From Sulfuricurvum sp. (GTDB lineage Bacteria > Campylobacterota > Campylobacteria > Campylobacterales > Sulfurimonadaceae): a stretch of 64,000 nucleotides of DNA. Below, one piece after another: positions 45,298 to 53,833 of the stretch. The stretch's first letter is position 1. Every line of letters starts with the position of its first letter. The notes under the pieces are model-generated. The model made no database searches. It was not told where the DNA came from and saw nothing but the letters and a program-made list of their open reading frames with translations. The DNA is taken from the NCBI GenBank assembly GCA_030693335.1, contig JAUYAU010000011.1, positions 124,001 through 188,000 of the forward strand, written 5' to 3'. The translations under genes and the position numbers were made by a program.

Positions 45298-45335
45298 TAT
45301 GAAGAAAGCTCCCTTGCGCTTATAAAAAGAACAGG

Positions 45336-45341
45336 ATTATA
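45336..45341 (-). promoter_or_regulatory. Probable -10 box of rpoD
   Basis: ATTATA on the plus strand, giving TATAAT on the minus strand, 39 bases before the rpoD ATG. Confidence 0.45.
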
Positions 45342-45396
45342 CCGAAATAATATTAAATGAACTATGTTATTAGGAAAGTTTATTGAATATTAAATA

Positions 45397-45412
45397 TGGA
45401 ATAGCCTTTGCT
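45397..45412 (+). promoter_or_regulatory. Sigma-54 promoter of the flgF/flgG-like genes
   Basis: TGGAATAGCCTTTGCT has the -24 GG (45398-45399) and -12 GC (45410-45411) with exactly 10 bases between, close to the TGGCAC-N5-TTGCT consensus. It stands 35 bases upstream of the flgF-like ATG. In C. jejuni the corresponding genes belong to the RpoN flagellar class, which supports the call. Confidence 0.65.
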
Positions 45413-45447
45413 TACTTGCTTAAAATATGAGTTTTTAAGGATCATGA

Positions 45448-46260
45448 ATGCAAACGGGATATTATGCGGCAACAGGTGGAATGGTTGCTCAATTTAACCG
45501 AATGGACACAATAGCAGCTAATTTAGCAAACGTTAATACGGCCGGTTATAAAAAAGAGCAGCTTATTACAGGTGATTTTGCCCGTTTGTATAAAGAAGCC
45601 AGAGATGAGCTTCCTTTAAAAAACCATACCGAACAAGCAGCGCAATATTTGAACCGATCATTGTCCAGAGTTCCTCAAATTAGCGATGCTTATACTGATT
45701 TTTCACTTGGGACATTGCAAGTAACCGATAATACTTTTGATATTGCTTTAAGTAAAGAAGGCCAATTCTTTGCCGTAGATACACCACAGGGGATACGCTT
45801 GACACGTGATGGATCATTCACGATGAATCAAGAGGGAAAGTTAGTCAATAAACAAGGTTATGAAGTGGTTGGAGCTGATAAAAAAGGAATTACATTTACT
45901 CCCCAAAATGAGATCATAACATTAGATAAAAACGGACAGTTTTCTACAAATATCCCCGGTACTACCCAAATGATTGCTGGAGGGAGTATGCTTATTGTAC
46001 AACCTGAAAATCTTCGTATGTTAAAAAAAGAGGGAGATAATCTTTATGTTCCCGATCCTGCTGATCCTTTAATACCAGTTGCTCAAAGCGGGGGTGTTAT
46101 GCAAGGGTATATTGAAAAAAGCAATGTCAATGCCGTCAATGAAATGATTTCACTCGTAGAAGCCAACCGATTGGTTGGAATGTACCAAAAAGCAATGGAC
46201 TCACAAATGAATGATCTTAACCGTGATGCGATTGAAAAAATTGCTGTTACACGACGATAA
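45448..46260 (+). CDS. Flagellar hook-basal body protein, FlgF/FlgG2-like distal/proximal rod protein
   Basis: A 270-residue flagellar rod component exported by the flagellar type III system. The N-terminal rod motif is MDTIAANLANVNTAGYKKE; the C-terminal motif SNVNAVNEMISLVEANRLV and the final KAMDSQMNDLNRDAIEKI are those of the family. The sequence before the core, with QTGYYAATGGMVAQFNR, fits FlgF, annotated as FlgG2 in Campylobacter. AAGGA precedes the ATG. It is followed after 17 bases by flgG. Confidence 0.9.
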   Translation: MQTGYYAATGGMVAQFNRMDTIAANLANVNTAGYKKEQLITGDFARLYKEARDELPLKNHTEQAAQYLNRSLSRVPQISDAYTDFSLGTLQVTDNTFDIALSKEGQFFAVDTPQGIRLTRDGSFTMNQEGKLVNKQGYEVVGADKKGITFTPQNEIITLDKNGQFSTNIPGTTQMIAGGSMLIVQPENLRMLKKEGDNLYVPDPADPLIPVAQSGGVMQGYIEKSNVNAVNEMISLVEANRLVGMYQKAMDSQMNDLNRDAIEKIAVTRR

Positions 46261-46277
46261 CCTAAGGAGATAGAACA

Positions 46278-47066
46278 ATGATGCAATCACTATATACCAG
46301 CTCAACCGGGATGCTGGCTATGCAAACACAAATCGATACGACTGCGAATAATATTGCCAACGTTAATACGATGGGATACAAAAAGTCTCGTGCAGAGTTT
46401 GCGGATTTGATGTACAAAGTCATGACCTATGCTGGAACCTCTACGAGTGATACGACGCGATCTCCAACAGGTATCGAAGTGGGACTTGGGGTTCGACCGA
46501 CAGCCATCAATAAAATATTTTCACCTGGAAGTCTTAAGCAGACTGATAACTCTTTGGATTTGGCGATTACAGGTAAGGGATTTTTAAAATTGCAGCTTCC
46601 TAACGGTACAGAAGTGTATACGCGAAATGGTTCTTTAAAAATCGATCAAAACGGAACTTTGGTCAATTCAGACGGTTATACGGTTATTCCTGAAGTGCTT
46701 ATTCCAGAGGATGCAACCAATATCAGTATCGGTACAGACGGTATTGTAAGTGTCACTCAACCAGGACAAGCTCAAGCGACTCAAGTTGGACAGTTTTCGC
46801 TCACAAATTTTATTAATCCAGCTGGATTACATGCGATGGGAGATAATCTTTTTGTTGAAACGGATGCTTCAGGTCAGCCGGTTGAGGGAACGCCTGGTGA
46901 AAATGGGCTTGGAAATATTCGTCAAGGTTTTGTAGAGCTTTCAAATGTACAGCTCGTAGTTGAGCTCACTGATCTAATCACAGGTCAACGCGCCTATGAT
47001 GCAAACTCCAAAGTTATTACGACCAGTGATGAAATGCTTGCTACTACAAATAGCTTGAAACGTTAA
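46278..47066 (+). CDS. flgG: Flagellar distal rod protein FlgG
   Basis: A 262-residue distal rod protein. It begins MMQSLYTSSTGMLAMQTQID, with NNIANVNTMGYKKSRAEF after it, and ends with VELTDLITGQRAYDANSKV and TSDEMLATTNSLKR, all diagnostic of FlgG. AAGGAG precedes the ATG. It shares the sigma-54 promoter with the preceding gene. Confidence 0.95.
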   Translation: MMQSLYTSSTGMLAMQTQIDTTANNIANVNTMGYKKSRAEFADLMYKVMTYAGTSTSDTTRSPTGIEVGLGVRPTAINKIFSPGSLKQTDNSLDLAITGKGFLKLQLPNGTEVYTRNGSLKIDQNGTLVNSDGYTVIPEVLIPEDATNISIGTDGIVSVTQPGQAQATQVGQFSLTNFINPAGLHAMGDNLFVETDASGQPVEGTPGENGLGNIRQGFVELSNVQLVVELTDLITGQRAYDANSKVITTSDEMLATTNSLKR

Positions 47067-47137
47067 TGCTCTCTTTGAGGTAAGTTAATGTTTATGATAA
47101 AATACATTTTAAAAGATCGATAAAGAAGGAAAAAACG

Positions 47138-47413
47138 ATGTCTTATACCCTTGTTCACAACGAGCCTGAATGTAAATATGAATATCATATCGACGGGCAT
47201 ATTGCCTATATAACTTATGATGATAGAGACGGAAACATGCACCTTACTCACACTATCGTCCCTGATGAACTTGCGGGAAAAGGTCTTGCCGGTATTCTGT
47301 TAAAAGATGTACTTGATGTGATCAAAGCAGCCGGTAAAAAAGCCGTAGCTGAGTGCTCATATGTTGTCAAATACCAAGAAAAACATCCCGAATTAAGCGA
47401 TATTTTCGCTTAA
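47138..47413 (+). CDS. Small GNAT-like N-acetyltransferase (YidJ/GTL3B type)
   Basis: A 91-residue single-domain protein of the short GNAT group. It has HTIVPDELAGKGLAGILLK, which includes the acetyl-CoA binding pattern (GKGLAG), and VAECSYVVKYQEKHPE with the conserved Cys and C-terminal helix. The substrate is unknown. GAAGGA lies about 8 bases before the ATG. Confidence 0.82.
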   Translation: MSYTLVHNEPECKYEYHIDGHIAYITYDDRDGNMHLTHTIVPDELAGKGLAGILLKDVLDVIKAAGKKAVAECSYVVKYQEKHPELSDIFA

Positions 47414-47453
47414 TTCATACGGCCATTTTAAAACTCTTTCAACTCATCTTCGC

Positions 47454-47459
47454 TATAAT
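47454..47459 (+). promoter_or_regulatory. Probable -10 box of the leuD operon
   Basis: TATAAT preceded by GC, 30 bases before the leuD ATG. Confidence 0.5.
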
Positions 47460-47488
47460 CTCCACAATTTAGAACTATAGGATACATT

Positions 47489-47992
47489 ATGCAAAAAATG
47501 GAAGGTAAAGTTTGGAATTTCGGTAAAGATATCGATACCGATCTCATTATCGCTGCCCGATATCTCAGTACCTCAAACCCGATAGAACTCGCAAAACACG
47601 TTATGGAAGATGCCGATCCGACCTTTGTTGGCAAAATGAGTCCGGGTGACATTATTGTTGCAGGTGAAAATTTCGGATGCGGTTCATCTCGTGAACATGC
47701 TCCTATTGCTCTTAAAGCTGCAGGTGTTGCCGCAGTTATCGCACCAACGTTTGCCCGTATTTTTTATCGTAATGCTTTTAACATGGGATTGCCAATTTTT
47801 GAATTGACAGAGAGCCCAGAGATCAAAGAAGGTGAGCGTGTAAGTATTGATATGGATGCAGGAACGATCACAAATATGACAACGGGCAAAGTGTATAACT
47901 TCATCCCAATCCCACCGTTTATGCAAGAGCTGATCTCTGCAGGCGGACTTATGAACTATGCTGCAGCTGAAATTGCAGCGCAAGGAAACTAA
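47489..47992 (+). CDS. leuD: 3-isopropylmalate dehydratase small subunit
   Basis: A 167-residue small subunit that, with LeuC, isomerises 2- to 3-isopropylmalate in leucine synthesis. Seen are VWNFGKDIDTDLIIAARYL, GENFGCGSSREHAPIALK, the segment IFYRNAFNMGLP and a compact size that is typical of the LeuCD2 (archaeal-like) form. LeuC is not in the window. It precedes leuB by 4 bases. Confidence 0.94.
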   Translation: MQKMEGKVWNFGKDIDTDLIIAARYLSTSNPIELAKHVMEDADPTFVGKMSPGDIIVAGENFGCGSSREHAPIALKAAGVAAVIAPTFARIFYRNAFNMGLPIFELTESPEIKEGERVSIDMDAGTITNMTTGKVYNFIPIPPFMQELISAGGLMNYAAAEIAAQGN

Positions 47993-47996
47993 TTAA

Positions 47997-49073
47997 ATGA
48001 AAACTTATAATATTGCACTGATTAAAGGGGACGGAATTGGTCCTGAAATTATTGATGAAGCGGTAAAAGTACTAAATGCTGTCGCAACAGGCGAAAATAT
48101 TGGGTTTGACTACCGTGAGGCATTGATGGGTGGATGTGCCTATGATGTTACAGGTGATCCATTGCCACAAGAGACAATAGACATTGCTTTTGCAAGTGAT
48201 GCTGTACTTTTTGGTGCGATCGGCGGAGAAAAATGGGATACTCTTCCTAGAGAGAAACGCCCTGAGAGCGGATTATTGCGTTTTCGTAAAGAACTGGGGG
48301 TATTCGCCAACCTTCGTCCCGCCAATGTGTATGATGAGCTTGTCAACGCTAGTTCATTGAAACCGGAAATCGTCAAAGGTGTTGATTTGATGGTCGTTCG
48401 TGAGCTTATCGGCGGAATCTATTTTGGTGAACCAAAAGGGCGTGATGAGAACAAGGGTTGGAATACCATGGTTTACACGCGGGATGAAGTTGTTCGTATC
48501 GCGCATGTCGCTTTTAAGATCGCTATGGAGCGGAATAAAAAAGTGTGTTCGGTAGACAAAGCAAACGTTCTTGATGTTAGTCAGCTTTGGCGTGAAGTGG
48601 TAATCGAAGTCGCACGAGAATATCCGGAAGTGGAGCTTACTCATATGTATGTCGATAATGCGGCAATGCAGCTTATCCGTGATCCAAAACAGTTTGATGT
48701 TATTTTAACCGGAAATATTTTTGGTGATATTTTGAGTGATGAGGCAAGCATGCTATCGGGTTCAATCGGTTTGCTGCCATCGGCATCGGTTGGAGCTAAA
48801 ATCGGTGTTTATGAGCCGATTCACGGTTCTGCACCTGATATTGCAGGGCAGGGGATTGCGAATCCTATTGCTACCATTGCCAGTGCATCTATGATGCTGC
48901 GTTTTGCATTGGGAGAAAACAAAGCAGCGGATCGTATTGATTATGCTATCAAACAAGCCCTTTCACTTGGATACCGTACAAAAGATATTGCAGCATTTGA
49001 TGCAAAAAAGATTTGTACTACCAGCGAAATGGGTTCCATCATCGCTGATTTTGCGGCTCAATGCAAACTCTAA
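47997..49073 (+). CDS. leuB: 3-isopropylmalate dehydrogenase
   Basis: A 358-residue NAD-dependent dehydrogenase, the third step of leucine synthesis. The motif [16 protein letters not shown] and the family signature [20 protein letters not shown] are complete, and the loop [16 protein letters not shown] is typical of LeuB rather than isocitrate dehydrogenase. Its end overlaps the next gene by 13 bases. Confidence 0.95.
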   Translation: MKTYNIALIKGDGIGPEIIDEAVKVLNAVATGENIGFDYREALMGGCAYDVTGDPLPQETIDIAFASDAVLFGAIGGEKWDTLPREKRPESGLLRFRKELGVFANLRPANVYDELVNASSLKPEIVKGVDLMVVRELIGGIYFGEPKGRDENKGWNTMVYTRDEVVRIAHVAFKIAMERNKKVCSVDKANVLDVSQLWREVVIEVAREYPEVELTHMYVDNAAMQLIRDPKQFDVILTGNIFGDILSDEASMLSGSIGLLPSASVGAKIGVYEPIHGSAPDIAGQGIANPIATIASASMMLRFALGENKAADRIDYAIKQALSLGYRTKDIAAFDAKKICTTSEMGSIIADFAAQCKL

Positions 49074-49309
49074 CCCTCGCCAATATTTATGAGCTCCAAG
49101 GTCTCAAAGAAGAGGCATTGGAAATCTACAAAGAAATTTTAAAAAAAGATCCTGCTAACAGTGATGCTAAAATCGCTATTCGGCGTCTATCGGGTATGCG
49201 TAAGAAATTTCTTGGGGTCAATAACGAAATGAAAACCTTTTTCGTTCAGATGGATGAAAAAGCAGAGTTTATCCAGTTTGAAAGGTGGCTATTACGCGCA
49301 TGGAACTAA
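49061..49309 (+). CDS. Small TPR-like hypothetical protein
   Basis: An 82-residue protein with one tetratricopeptide-like helix pair, [20 protein letters not shown], followed by [19 protein letters not shown]. It has no signal peptide. Its ATG lies inside the leuB end and its stop overlaps the CiaD-like gene, so it is probably expressed with both. Function unknown. Confidence 0.65.
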   Translation: MQTLTLANIYELQGLKEEALEIYKEILKKDPANSDAKIAIRRLSGMRKKFLGVNNEMKTFFVQMDEKAEFIQFERWLLRAWN

Positions 49310-49656
49310 AAGATGTTATTTTATCCACATTAGCCGAATTAGACGATGTTATTGTGCAGGACTCTTCCCCTAAGCATCAAGAGATCCCTGTAGAAGCTGA
49401 AAAAATCGTGGCTATAAAACCCGTTGAAGAAGAAACTACACCATCGTTTGCAAGTGTATTGTCACAGGAAATGCCAAGTGCGGGATCGGATGATGAAGTA
49501 AGAATGCTTGAAGGGATACGAGAGCGTTTGTTGGTTTTATTTGAAGGCTTTCAATCTCCTAATAATGTTAATATTGAAGCAAAAGTCGATTTGACATTGA
49601 ATTTTTTTGAATACTTGTTAGCAACGATCGATAATCGTTTGGACACAATTCGTTAA
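49300..49656 (+). CDS. CiaD-like domain protein
   Basis: A 118-residue protein with two parts. The N-terminus [16 protein letters not shown] is a short conserved helix. The C-terminal domain, MLEGIRERLLVLFEGF followed by LTLNFFEYLLATIDNRL, matches what I recall of the C-terminal region of CiaD (Cj0788), a secreted virulence effector of C. jejuni. Its place just before purU also agrees with C. jejuni (Cj0788-Cj0790). In this free-living relative the role is probably not host invasion. The start could also be the GTG at 49285. The stop overlaps purU by one base. Confidence 0.75.
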   Translation: MELKDVILSTLAELDDVIVQDSSPKHQEIPVEAEKIVAIKPVEEETTPSFASVLSQEMPSAGSDDEVRMLEGIRERLLVLFEGFQSPNNVNIEAKVDLTLNFFEYLLATIDNRLDTIR

Positions 49657-50507
49657 TGAGTGTCAATATGAATGAACAGTATCGCATACTCATACAATGC
49701 AATGATGAAAAGGGGCTTGTTTATAAAGTCTCCAGTATTTTTTATCACCGTAATCTCAATATTATTTCCAATCATGAGTTTGTGGATAAAATGCATAATA
49801 AATTTTTTATGCGCAGTGTCGTGGCGGGTGATATCGATGTAGAAAAGCTTAAGCAAGAACTCTCGAATGTTTTGCCAAAGGATACCATCTTAGAAGTAAT
49901 CGCCCCGCGCAAAAAGCGGATAGTACTGATGGCGACGAAAGAATCACATGCTCTTGGGGATATTCTCATCCGATATGAAGCAGGTGAATTGGATGCTGAA
50001 ATTGTAGCAGTTGTATCTAATTACGATTTATTGGAAGCATTAGTCTCTAAATTTGGAATTCCTTTTTATACCGTATCTCACGTGGATTGTACACGTGATG
50101 AGCATGAGTCAAAAGTTTTAGAGTGCTTAGAAACTCTCGGTGAAATTGATTATATCGTTTTAGCAAAATACATGCGCATTTTGACGTCACAGTTTGTTGA
50201 AGCATATGAAGATAGAATTATCAATATACATCACTCCTTTCTTCCGGCATTTGTCGGTGCCAATCCCTATAAGCAAGCGTATGAGCGCGGTGTTAAAATT
50301 ATTGGAGCAACGGCGCACTTTGTGAACAATAATCTTGATGAAGGTCCTATCATTGCACAAAATGTTATTCATATAGATCATGCGTACAGTTGGGAAGATA
50401 TGCAACGCTCGGGAAAAGATGTTGAGAAGATTGTCTTGTCCAAAGCCTTGAAGCTTGCCTTGGAAGACCGTATTTTTGTCCATGCAAATAAAACGGTCAT
50501 TTTTTAA
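49656..50507 (+). CDS. purU: Formyltetrahydrofolate deformylase
   Basis: A 283-residue enzyme releasing formate from 10-formyl-THF. The N-terminal ACT domain begins at about residue 10 (ILIQCNDEKGLVYKVSSIFY). The formyltransferase-type domain has INIHHSFLPAFVGANPY, GATAHFVNNNLDEGPIIAQ with the catalytic Asn, His and Asp. This fits with folD elsewhere in the window (one-carbon balance), though they are not in one operon. Confidence 0.92.
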   Translation: MSVNMNEQYRILIQCNDEKGLVYKVSSIFYHRNLNIISNHEFVDKMHNKFFMRSVVAGDIDVEKLKQELSNVLPKDTILEVIAPRKKRIVLMATKESHALGDILIRYEAGELDAEIVAVVSNYDLLEALVSKFGIPFYTVSHVDCTRDEHESKVLECLETLGEIDYIVLAKYMRILTSQFVEAYEDRIINIHHSFLPAFVGANPYKQAYERGVKIIGATAHFVNNNLDEGPIIAQNVIHIDHAYSWEDMQRSGKDVEKIVLSKALKLALEDRIFVHANKTVIF

Positions 50508-50510
50508 ACC

Positions 50511-50981
50511 ATGTTTAATATTGTCCTTGTAAATCCACAAATTCCTAATAACACCGGAGCCATTGGTCGATTGTGTGTGAATACGGGTGCCACTTTGCAT
50601 TTAATTAAGCCTCTAGGATTTGATATCAGCGAAAAGGCCGTTCGAAGGTCCGGATTGGATTATTGGCATAAAATTGATTTAAAAGTATGGGAAAGTCTGG
50701 AGGATTTTTTTGATTCAGTTCAAAAAAGTGACCGTTTTTTTTATGCAACAACTAAAACAGATAAACCTTATTTTGAGTTTGAATTTCAAGAAGGAGATTA
50801 TCTCTTTTTTGGCAGTGAAACGGCTGGTTTACCTGCTGATTTATTGGCAAAATTTTCGCAGCAATGCATGACTATTCCTATGACCAAAGAGGGACGAAGT
50901 CTTAATCTTGCGATTAGTACGGGAATCATCCTGTATGAAGCAATTAAGCAAAATTTCACGGGCTATAAGGAAATGATGTGA
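50511..50981 (+). CDS. trmL: tRNA (cytidine(34)-2'-O)-methyltransferase
   Basis: A 156-residue SPOUT-class methyltransferase that modifies the wobble base of leucine tRNAs. Family segments are NPQIPNNTGAIGRLCVNT, the LIKPLGFDIS stretch, FGSETAGLP and IPMTKEGRSLNLAISTGI with the trefoil-knot SAM site. It starts 3 bases after purU. Confidence 0.93.
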   Translation: MFNIVLVNPQIPNNTGAIGRLCVNTGATLHLIKPLGFDISEKAVRRSGLDYWHKIDLKVWESLEDFFDSVQKSDRFFYATTKTDKPYFEFEFQEGDYLFFGSETAGLPADLLAKFSQQCMTIPMTKEGRSLNLAISTGIILYEAIKQNFTGYKEMM

Positions 50982-51103
50982 TCTTTCAAATCTTTGATAC
51001 AATCATGGTCACTGCTTTTGTCCTCTTTCTTATTTACATTTTTAGAGGGTATCACCTCTCTCGTATCGATCAGTTTAAAAAAGAAGATTCTACTTCTAAT
51101 TAA
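50978..51103 (+). CDS. Small membrane protein (41 residues)
   Basis: A GTG at 50978 overlaps the trmL stop by 3 bases and has AAGGA at about 50968 as ribosome site. The 41 residues have one membrane span (IMVTAFVLFLIYIFRGY) and a charged C-terminal tail, SRIDQFKKEDSTSN. It is probably translated by coupling with trmL. Function unknown. Confidence 0.55.
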   Translation: MIFQIFDTIMVTAFVLFLIYIFRGYHLSRIDQFKKEDSTSN

Positions 51104-51183
51104 AATATTTTTTTTGCCCAATTTTCCATTTTTTCTTCAAATCGTTCCATAAGTGTGTTTGCTTTGTTAATCATCTGTGCCAT
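51100..51183 (-). CDS. Very small protein (27 residues), divergent from the S24 repressor gene
   Basis: On the minus strand an ATG at 51183 follows AGGAG with 6 bases between. It encodes MAQMINKANTLMERFEEKM and then ENWAKKIF, an amphipathic helix with a Trp and a basic end. The good ribosome site and the amphipathic pattern argue that it is real. It is divergent from the S24 repressor gene across a region holding a perfect inverted repeat, so it may be under the repressor's control. Function unknown; a small membrane-active or regulatory peptide is possible. Confidence 0.4.
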   Translation of the reverse strand: MAQMINKANTLMERFEEKMENWAKKIF

Positions 51184-51267
51184 TGTGTACTCCTATTGAT
51201 ATGTTTATTTTATTGATTTGACAAATAGTAATTAATTATTGGATTATTGATAATTTATATGGCAAAT

Positions 51268-51293
51268 TGACATATAAATTGAAATATATGTCA
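51268..51293. promoter_or_regulatory. Candidate operator: perfect 9-bp inverted repeat
   Basis: TGACATATA (51268-51276) and TATATGTCA (51285-51293) form a perfect inverted repeat with an 8-base spacer. It runs into a CATAAT (51292-51297) preceded by TG, a plausible extended -10 box for the S24 gene whose ATG is at 51338. An operator here would let a dimeric repressor switch off its own gene and perhaps the divergent 27-residue gene. Confidence 0.55.
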
Positions 51294-51337
51294 TAATACC
51301 TACAATATCAGTATCAATTAGGATTAGGAGGTAGAAA

Positions 51338-51997
51338 ATGAAAAGTTTTTTTGAAATTGTCGAAACGATCAAAGATATCGTTTCAGGTGAATTCCCAGAA
51401 AAGAAAGTATTTGATAAAGATGTTGCAGAGCTTTTGGAGATAAGCCAAATGAATTTTGCAACAATGAAGAAGCGCAATAAGATTCCTTTTAACGAATTGC
51501 TGGATTTTTGCGCTAAACGTTCCATAGCCATCAACTGGATGCTCTATAATCAATCCCCTGAAAGCCTGATTGAGCCTACCAATCGCTTTTACATGGTGCG
51601 GTATTTCTCTTCGGTTAGTGCCTCTGCTGGCGGAGGCGCTGAAAACGATGAGCTTGACTATGAACCATTAATGTTAGAGGAGAATTTCGTCATGTCACTG
51701 GGCGGTGAGTGTGAATTACGTAACATTGAGGCGATTAATGTTTCAGGAGATTCTATGGAACCCTCTTTTAGCTACAACGATATTGTCTTTATTAATCGGG
51801 CCAAAAAAGAAGTCAGCCGAGGAGGGGTATTTACCATACGGACGGAATATGGCTTATTTATTAAAAGAATACAAGTGAGAATTGATGGTAAACTTGATAT
51901 TATTTCGGACAATAAAGACTATCCAACGTATGTAGCACAGCGTAATGAAGTTGAGATCATTGGGCGTGTTGTCGGGCGTTTTGGCGGTGTTGAATAA
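51338..51997 (+). CDS. S24-family (LexA/CI-like) transcriptional repressor
   Basis: A 219-residue protein with an N-terminal helix-turn-helix domain (about 25-65, CI/Bacteriophage type) and a C-terminal S24 peptidase domain. The latter has the Ser in NVSGDSMEPSFSYND (Ser139) and the Lys in GLFIKRIQV (Lys176), 37 residues apart as in LexA. A candidate self-cleavage Ala97-Gly98 lies in SSVSASAGGGAEND. Campylobacterota lack ordinary LexA, so this could be a damage- or stress-responsive repressor. GGAGG precedes the ATG. There are no phage genes around it. Confidence 0.85.
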   Translation: MKSFFEIVETIKDIVSGEFPEKKVFDKDVAELLEISQMNFATMKKRNKIPFNELLDFCAKRSIAINWMLYNQSPESLIEPTNRFYMVRYFSSVSASAGGGAENDELDYEPLMLEENFVMSLGGECELRNIEAINVSGDSMEPSFSYNDIVFINRAKKEVSRGGVFTIRTEYGLFIKRIQVRIDGKLDIISDNKDYPTYVAQRNEVEIIGRVVGRFGGVE

Positions 51998-52022
51998 GCG
52001 TATCTAGTAACAAAGTGAAGTA

Positions 52023-53492
52023 ATGCAGAATATAATCTACCGTGTATCCGTTTTAGGAGTGTTAATTTTTTTGCATGGATGCGCACAGACGCATCCTAAA
52101 ACTCCTTCTACAGTGATCGGTTCAATATCTTTAGCTCCCATATGTAACGATATAAATCGTTCGAATGACACTTACGAAATTGCATTGCCACAAGAAATCG
52201 GTTCAGATGAGTTTCCTGCAATAACAAAAAAAGTTAATGATTTAGAATATTTTCCACAAGTTCTTTCCGCTTATTTTGATTCTAATTTTACCAATCAAGA
52301 AACTCTTTTTGAAATACAAAAACATTTTGAAGAACGTTACTATGCTCCATGGACATATGCAGCTGCTCCCATATGTGTAAAAGAAGCTAAGTGGCCTATC
52401 AATGCATTTATCGGCGGCTATGGAAATAATTTAAAGCCTGTTGATCCTTCATGGATTCCTGAGCTTATTCGTCAGAGTAATTATGAAGCGTTTTCAACGG
52501 TTAATACGCGGGCAGTTACGACAAAGTGGATGGATATTCGCGTATTTCCAACTCAAAAACCGTTGTATAAAAATCCGGCAATGCCGGGTGAAGGGTATCC
52601 TTTTGATTTATTACAAAACAGCAGTGTAGCGTTCAATGAACCTGTCTTTATCTCTCATTATTCCAAAGATGGGTCTTGGGTCTATATTTTTACCAATAAT
52701 GCATCAGGATGGGTTCAAAGCGATGGTGTTGCAGTTCTTAAGCCAGATCAAATTACATTGATCCAAGAGAAAAAGAAAGTCTTTGTAGCGCAAGATGGAG
52801 TCCCCTTGTATGATGAAGCACATAAGTTTGTAACCTATTCCCGTATAGGTATGGTTTTACCTCTTATAGAAGAGACTCCCAACAATTTTAAGGTTCTATT
52901 TGTCCGAAGCAGTGGAGTTTTAGATGAGATGTATATTTCAAAAGAATCTTCTCATCTGGGTTATCATTTACTTAATAAAGAGGATTTGATAAAAATAGGC
53001 TCTGATATGTTACGCAATACCTATGGCTGGGGAGGTATGTTTGAAGAGCGTGATTGTTCCTCTATGATTCGTGACTTTTTTACCCCTTTTGGTATTTGGC
53101 TTCCTCGAAATTCAGCTTCTCAGGCTAAAAAGGGAGAAGTTTTTTCCTTTAATGGACTTGATAATACTCAAAAACTCTCTTTGATCAAAGAAAAAGGTGT
53201 CCCGTTTGAAACGATCTTGTATAAAAAAGGGCATGTGCTTCTTTACATCGGGACGTACGAAGGCAACGTTATGGTAATGCATAATATATGGGGAATCCGT
53301 ACGATTGATGCTATGGGTAAAAAGGGAAGAGTGATCATTGGAAAGACCGCTATCACAACACTTCAATTGGGGCAGGAAGTTGAGAACTTTGATCCTAACA
53401 ACATGCTTTTAAGTAAATTGGTGAGTATGAATATTATTACGCGTACACCTGTAAGTTATGTACGTGTAAAAAGTAAAAGAAAAACGCTTTAA
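52023..53492 (+). CDS. NlpC/P60-family peptidoglycan endopeptidase lipoprotein with SH3 domains
   Basis: A 489-residue lipoprotein: a signal peptide with lipobox LHGC (Cys20), an N-terminal stabilising region, SH3-like domains at about 170-300 (with AVTTKWMDIRVFPTQKPLY), and an NlpC/P60 domain. The catalytic Cys is in FEERDCSSMIRDFF, the His in KKGHVLLYIG and a third polar residue (MHNIWGIR) follows. It probably cuts stem peptides of the cell wall or of recycled muropeptides at the periplasmic face. It overlaps the next minus-strand gene by 4 bases. Confidence 0.85.
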   Translation: MQNIIYRVSVLGVLIFLHGCAQTHPKTPSTVIGSISLAPICNDINRSNDTYEIALPQEIGSDEFPAITKKVNDLEYFPQVLSAYFDSNFTNQETLFEIQKHFEERYYAPWTYAAAPICVKEAKWPINAFIGGYGNNLKPVDPSWIPELIRQSNYEAFSTVNTRAVTTKWMDIRVFPTQKPLYKNPAMPGEGYPFDLLQNSSVAFNEPVFISHYSKDGSWVYIFTNNASGWVQSDGVAVLKPDQITLIQEKKKVFVAQDGVPLYDEAHKFVTYSRIGMVLPLIEETPNNFKVLFVRSSGVLDEMYISKESSHLGYHLLNKEDLIKIGSDMLRNTYGWGGMFEERDCSSMIRDFFTPFGIWLPRNSASQAKKGEVFSFNGLDNTQKLSLIKEKGVPFETILYKKGHVLLYIGTYEGNVMVMHNIWGIRTIDAMGKKGRVIIGKTAITTLQLGQEVENFDPNNMLLSKLVSMNIITRTPVSYVRVKSKRKTL

Positions 53493-53797
53493 GCTTTAAG
53501 ATCTAAGAGGGAGCCGAGCATATTGTCTTGGATTCTGATAGCCTGTACATTAGCTGCACTTACATTTTCAATAGTGATCTGATCCGTAATCTCTTTGACT
53601 AGATTGGTCTGTGATTTTTCACTGCCATTATCGGTTGCACGCGTCGTTACAGCTTCGGTAGAACCTTTGTTATCGGCTTCTCTAATAACGGTATTTTGAG
53701 GAACATACCGATCTGTATTTACATTGGCTACATTGCCGGCATTATTGTTCATGTACGTTTGGTTAGAGAGAATGGAAGATACGTTTGAGCTTATCAT
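53489..53797 (-). CDS. Small flagellar rod-like protein (FlgB/FlgC-related)
   Basis: A 102-residue protein that retains only the two ends of a flagellar rod protein. The N-terminal end is NNNAGNVANVNTDRY and the C-terminal end is ENVSAANVQAIRIQDNMLGSLLDLKA, here cut short of its typical core. Such short rod-like proteins are seen in flagellated Campylobacterota; whether it enters the rod is not known. The ATG at 53797 has AAGGGG 7 bases upstream; a GTG one codon earlier is in frame. Confidence 0.65.
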   Translation of the reverse strand: MISSNVSSILSNQTYMNNNAGNVANVNTDRYVPQNTVIREADNKGSTEAVTTRATDNGSEKSQTNLVKEITDQITIENVSAANVQAIRIQDNMLGSLLDLKA

Positions 53798-53833
53798 CAC
53801 AATACCCCTTTTTTAAATTATTTATAGTATATG

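Noticed and set aside
51338-51997. Prophage remnant, suggested by the CI/LexA-like repressor
   Set aside because: No integrase, structural, lysis or replication genes and no attachment repeats lie nearby; both neighbours are ordinary chromosomal genes.
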